A DNA stretch of 64,000 bases, from the NCBI GenBank assembly GCA_009773635.1, contig WSYC01000006.1, forward strand, positions 148,715 to 212,714. The letters are read 5' to 3'. Below are positions 62,477 to 64,000 of this stretch, piece by piece. The translations under genes were made by a program, and so were the position numbers. The stretch's first letter is position 1. Each line of letters starts with the position of its first letter. The notes beneath the pieces are model-generated. The model was not told the DNA's origin. It ran no database searches and saw nothing but the letters and a program-made list of their open reading frames with translations. The stretch is from Beijerinckiaceae bacterium (GTDB lineage: Bacteria > Pseudomonadota > Alphaproteobacteria > Rhizobiales > Beijerinckiaceae).

Positions 62477-64000
62477 ATGAGCGAATTCGTCCGGTTGAGT
62501 GGGATTACGAAGTATTTCGGCGCGCTGCTGGCCAATGCGTCGATTGATCTCGTGCTCCGCCCGGGCGAAATTCATGCCTTGCTCGGCGAGAACGGCGCGG
62601 GAAAATCCACGCTGGTGAAGATGCTCTACGGGCTGCTCTCGCCGGATTCCGGCGAGATCCGCATCAACGGCGAGGTCGTGACGCTGGCCTCGCCGCAGGA
62701 AGCGCGGGCGCGTGGCATCGGCATGGTCTTCCAGCACTTCTCGCTGTTCGATGATTTCACGGCGCTGGAAAACATCGCCATTCCGCTGGCAGGCGAGGTC
62801 GCCGGACGCGATCTGCGGGAGAAAGTGCGGGCCAAGGCCGAGCATTTCGGCCTCGCGATCGATCTTGATCGCCCGGTTTACACCCTGTCTGCCGGCGAAC
62901 GGCAGCGGATCGAGATCCTGCGGGCGCTGATGCAGGATCCGAAACTCCTTATCCTGGATGAGCCGACCTCGGTGCTGACCCCGTCCGAAAGCGAGTCGCT
63001 GTTCAAGACGCTCGATGTGCTCGCAGCCGAAGGCACGTCGATCCTGTTCATCAGCCACAAGCTGGAGGAAGTGCGGCGGTTGTGTTCAGTGGCGACTGTC
63101 CTGCGCGCCGGGCGTGTTGTGGCCGAGGCCGACCCACGCAAGACCTCCGCGCGCGAGCTCGCGGCGCTGATGGTCGGCGAGGGCGTGGCCGACCTCCGGA
63201 CGGTTCCGGGGCATGGGTTCGGGGCGCCCGTTCTGGTCTGTGACCGCCTCGATGTCGAGCCGGATACGATCCACGGAATCCGGCTTTCCGGCGTCAATCT
63301 TACGGTGCGGGCCGGCGAGATCGTCGCGATCGCGGGGGTCGCCGGCAACGGCCAGAGTGAACTTTACAGCGCGATTTCGGGCGAGGGCGGCACGATCACC
63401 GCCGGGTCGGTGACGATTGCCGGCAAGGCTGTCACGCGGGAGGACATCAACGCGCGACGCCGGGCCGGCGCGGCCTTCGTGCCGGAGGCGCGGCTCGGGC
63501 AGGCGACGCTGCCGCAGGGCACGTTGTCCGATAACATCGTGCTCTCCTGGCACGCGACCGAGGATATCGGTGGGCTCTTCGTCGATCGGAACCGGCTTGG
63601 CGCGGTTTCCGCCGGCATCATCAAGGCCTTCGATGTGCGCACACCCTCGACGGACCCGCTGGCGGTGCAGCTTTCGGGCGGCAATCTCCAGAAATACATC
63701 GTTGGCCGTGAGGTGACGCGCAATCCCGGGTTGATCGTGATCGACCAGCCGAGCTGGGGCGTCGATGCGCGCGCGGCGGCGCATATCCGCCAGACGCTGA
63801 TCGATCTTGCAGCCAAGGGCGCGGCGGTGCTTGTCATCACGCAGGACCTTGATGAAGCGCTGGAACTGGCGGATTTCATTGTGGTGATGTGCGAGGGCAG
63901 CCTCAGCGCGCCACGCCCGGTGCGCGAGGTGACGCGCGACGAGATCGGCCTGCTGATGACGCATCGCGCAGGCGGGCCGTCGGGCGGGGTGCACGCATGA
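62477..64000 (+). CDS. ABC transporter ATPase with two domains (nucleoside/BMP type)
   Basis: The 507-residue protein, complete with its TGA in the last three bases of the window, has two ATPase domains. The first (about 1-240) has Walker A GENGAGKSTLVK, signature LSAGERQRIEIL and Walker B LLILDEPTSVL. The second (about 255-500) has a degenerate P-loop (AGVAGNGQSELY), the signature LSGGNLQKYIVGRE and IVIDQPSWGVD. This asymmetry and the LSAGERQR/LSGGNLQK pair fit the nucleoside (BmpA/NupC-like, YufO) importer group more than ribose RbsA. Its ATG follows GGGGGGGCAGGAT. The TGA at the very edge is preceded by CGCATGA, so the next gene likely overlaps it (ATGA) as a permease. Confidence 0.92.
   Translation: MSEFVRLSGITKYFGALLANASIDLVLRPGEIHALLGENGAGKSTLVKMLYGLLSPDSGEIRINGEVVTLASPQEARARGIGMVFQHFSLFDDFTALENIAIPLAGEVAGRDLREKVRAKAEHFGLAIDLDRPVYTLSAGERQRIEILRALMQDPKLLILDEPTSVLTPSESESLFKTLDVLAAEGTSILFISHKLEEVRRLCSVATVLRAGRVVAEADPRKTSARELAALMVGEGVADLRTVPGHGFGAPVLVCDRLDVEPDTIHGIRLSGVNLTVRAGEIVAIAGVAGNGQSELYSAISGEGGTITAGSVTIAGKAVTREDINARRRAGAAFVPEARLGQATLPQGTLSDNIVLSWHATEDIGGLFVDRNRLGAVSAGIIKAFDVRTPSTDPLAVQLSGGNLQKYIVGREVTRNPGLIVIDQPSWGVDARAAAHIRQTLIDLAAKGAAVLVITQDLDEALELADFIVVMCEGSLSAPRPVREVTRDEIGLLMTHRAGGPSGGVHA

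Noticed and set aside
1..64000. CRISPR arrays, tRNA or rRNA genes, transposase or integrase genes
   Set aside because: I looked for regularly spaced repeats, cloverleaf-like segments and transposase motifs and found none; the inserts in nuo show no flanking recombinase.

Overview
The window is a gene-dense chromosomal segment from an alphaproteobacterium, most likely of the order Hyphomicrobiales (Rhizobiales). The evidence is the gene order (nuoA-N; birA-rnj; lolC-lolD; dnaE; rpsB-tsf-pyrH-frr-uppS-cdsA-rseP-bamA-lpxD-fabZ-lpxA-lpxB; recG, sdhE, mfd), an rpsB and a nuoE that both carry an extra C-terminal helix-hairpin-helix domain, an alphaproteobacterial SOS box (GAAC-N7-GAAC), a perfect CtrA-type site (TTAA-N7-TTAA), IalB and HspQ proteins, and palindromic intergenic repeats of rhizobial style. 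No rRNA, tRNA, CRISPR array or transposase gene was seen. The species cannot be named from this sequence.

Region 1 (1-1210): the 3' end of a small membrane protein gene, a secreted hypothetical protein on the minus strand, and the leader of the nuo operon. Region 2 (1211-20662): all fourteen genes for respiratory complex I in the usual order, but interrupted by many unrelated small genes. These are two low-GC membrane-protein genes between nuoC and nuoD, lying in a tandem duplication of the nuoC tail and nuoD head; a lipoprotein before nuoF; a low-GC two-gene set that looks like a compact restriction-modification system (DPPY methyltransferase plus PD-(D/E)XK nuclease), then a lipoprotein and a zinc-ribbon methyltransferase between nuoF and nuoG; and a 71-residue membrane protein between nuoH and nuoI. 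Nearly all are coupled to their neighbours by ATGA or TGATG overlaps, so the nuo operon has served as a landing site for cargo without losing its reading frames.

Region 3 (20694-27673): biotin ligase, RNase J, methylmalonyl-CoA epimerase, a DUF1467 protein, ProRS and the LolC-LolD lipoprotein export ABC transporter. Region 4 (27836-32817): a GAF-EAL phosphodiesterase, then a strong promoter overlapped by a LexA-type box that drives a 33-residue single-helix membrane peptide placed directly before dnaE. Region 5 (33053-47010): translation factors (S2, EF-Ts, RRF), UMP kinase, and the envelope cluster for undecaprenyl phosphate, CDP-diacylglycerol, site-2 protease, BamA and lipid A. The usual dxr (between cdsA and rseP) and lpxI (between lpxA and lpxB) are absent from their normal places.

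Region 6 (47098-53251): recG, sdhE and mfd. Region 7 (53285-64000): a degenerate AMP-binding protein, a YejA-like peptide-binding protein, IalB, HspQ, a lipid A acyltransferase, an AEC transporter, a UbiH-type monooxygenase, a quinone oxidoreductase, and a double-domain nucleoside/sugar ABC ATPase that ends exactly at the window edge. Three copies of one palindromic element, each with a different but perfectly paired stem around a constant 28-nt interior, lie against gene ends in regions 6 and 7.
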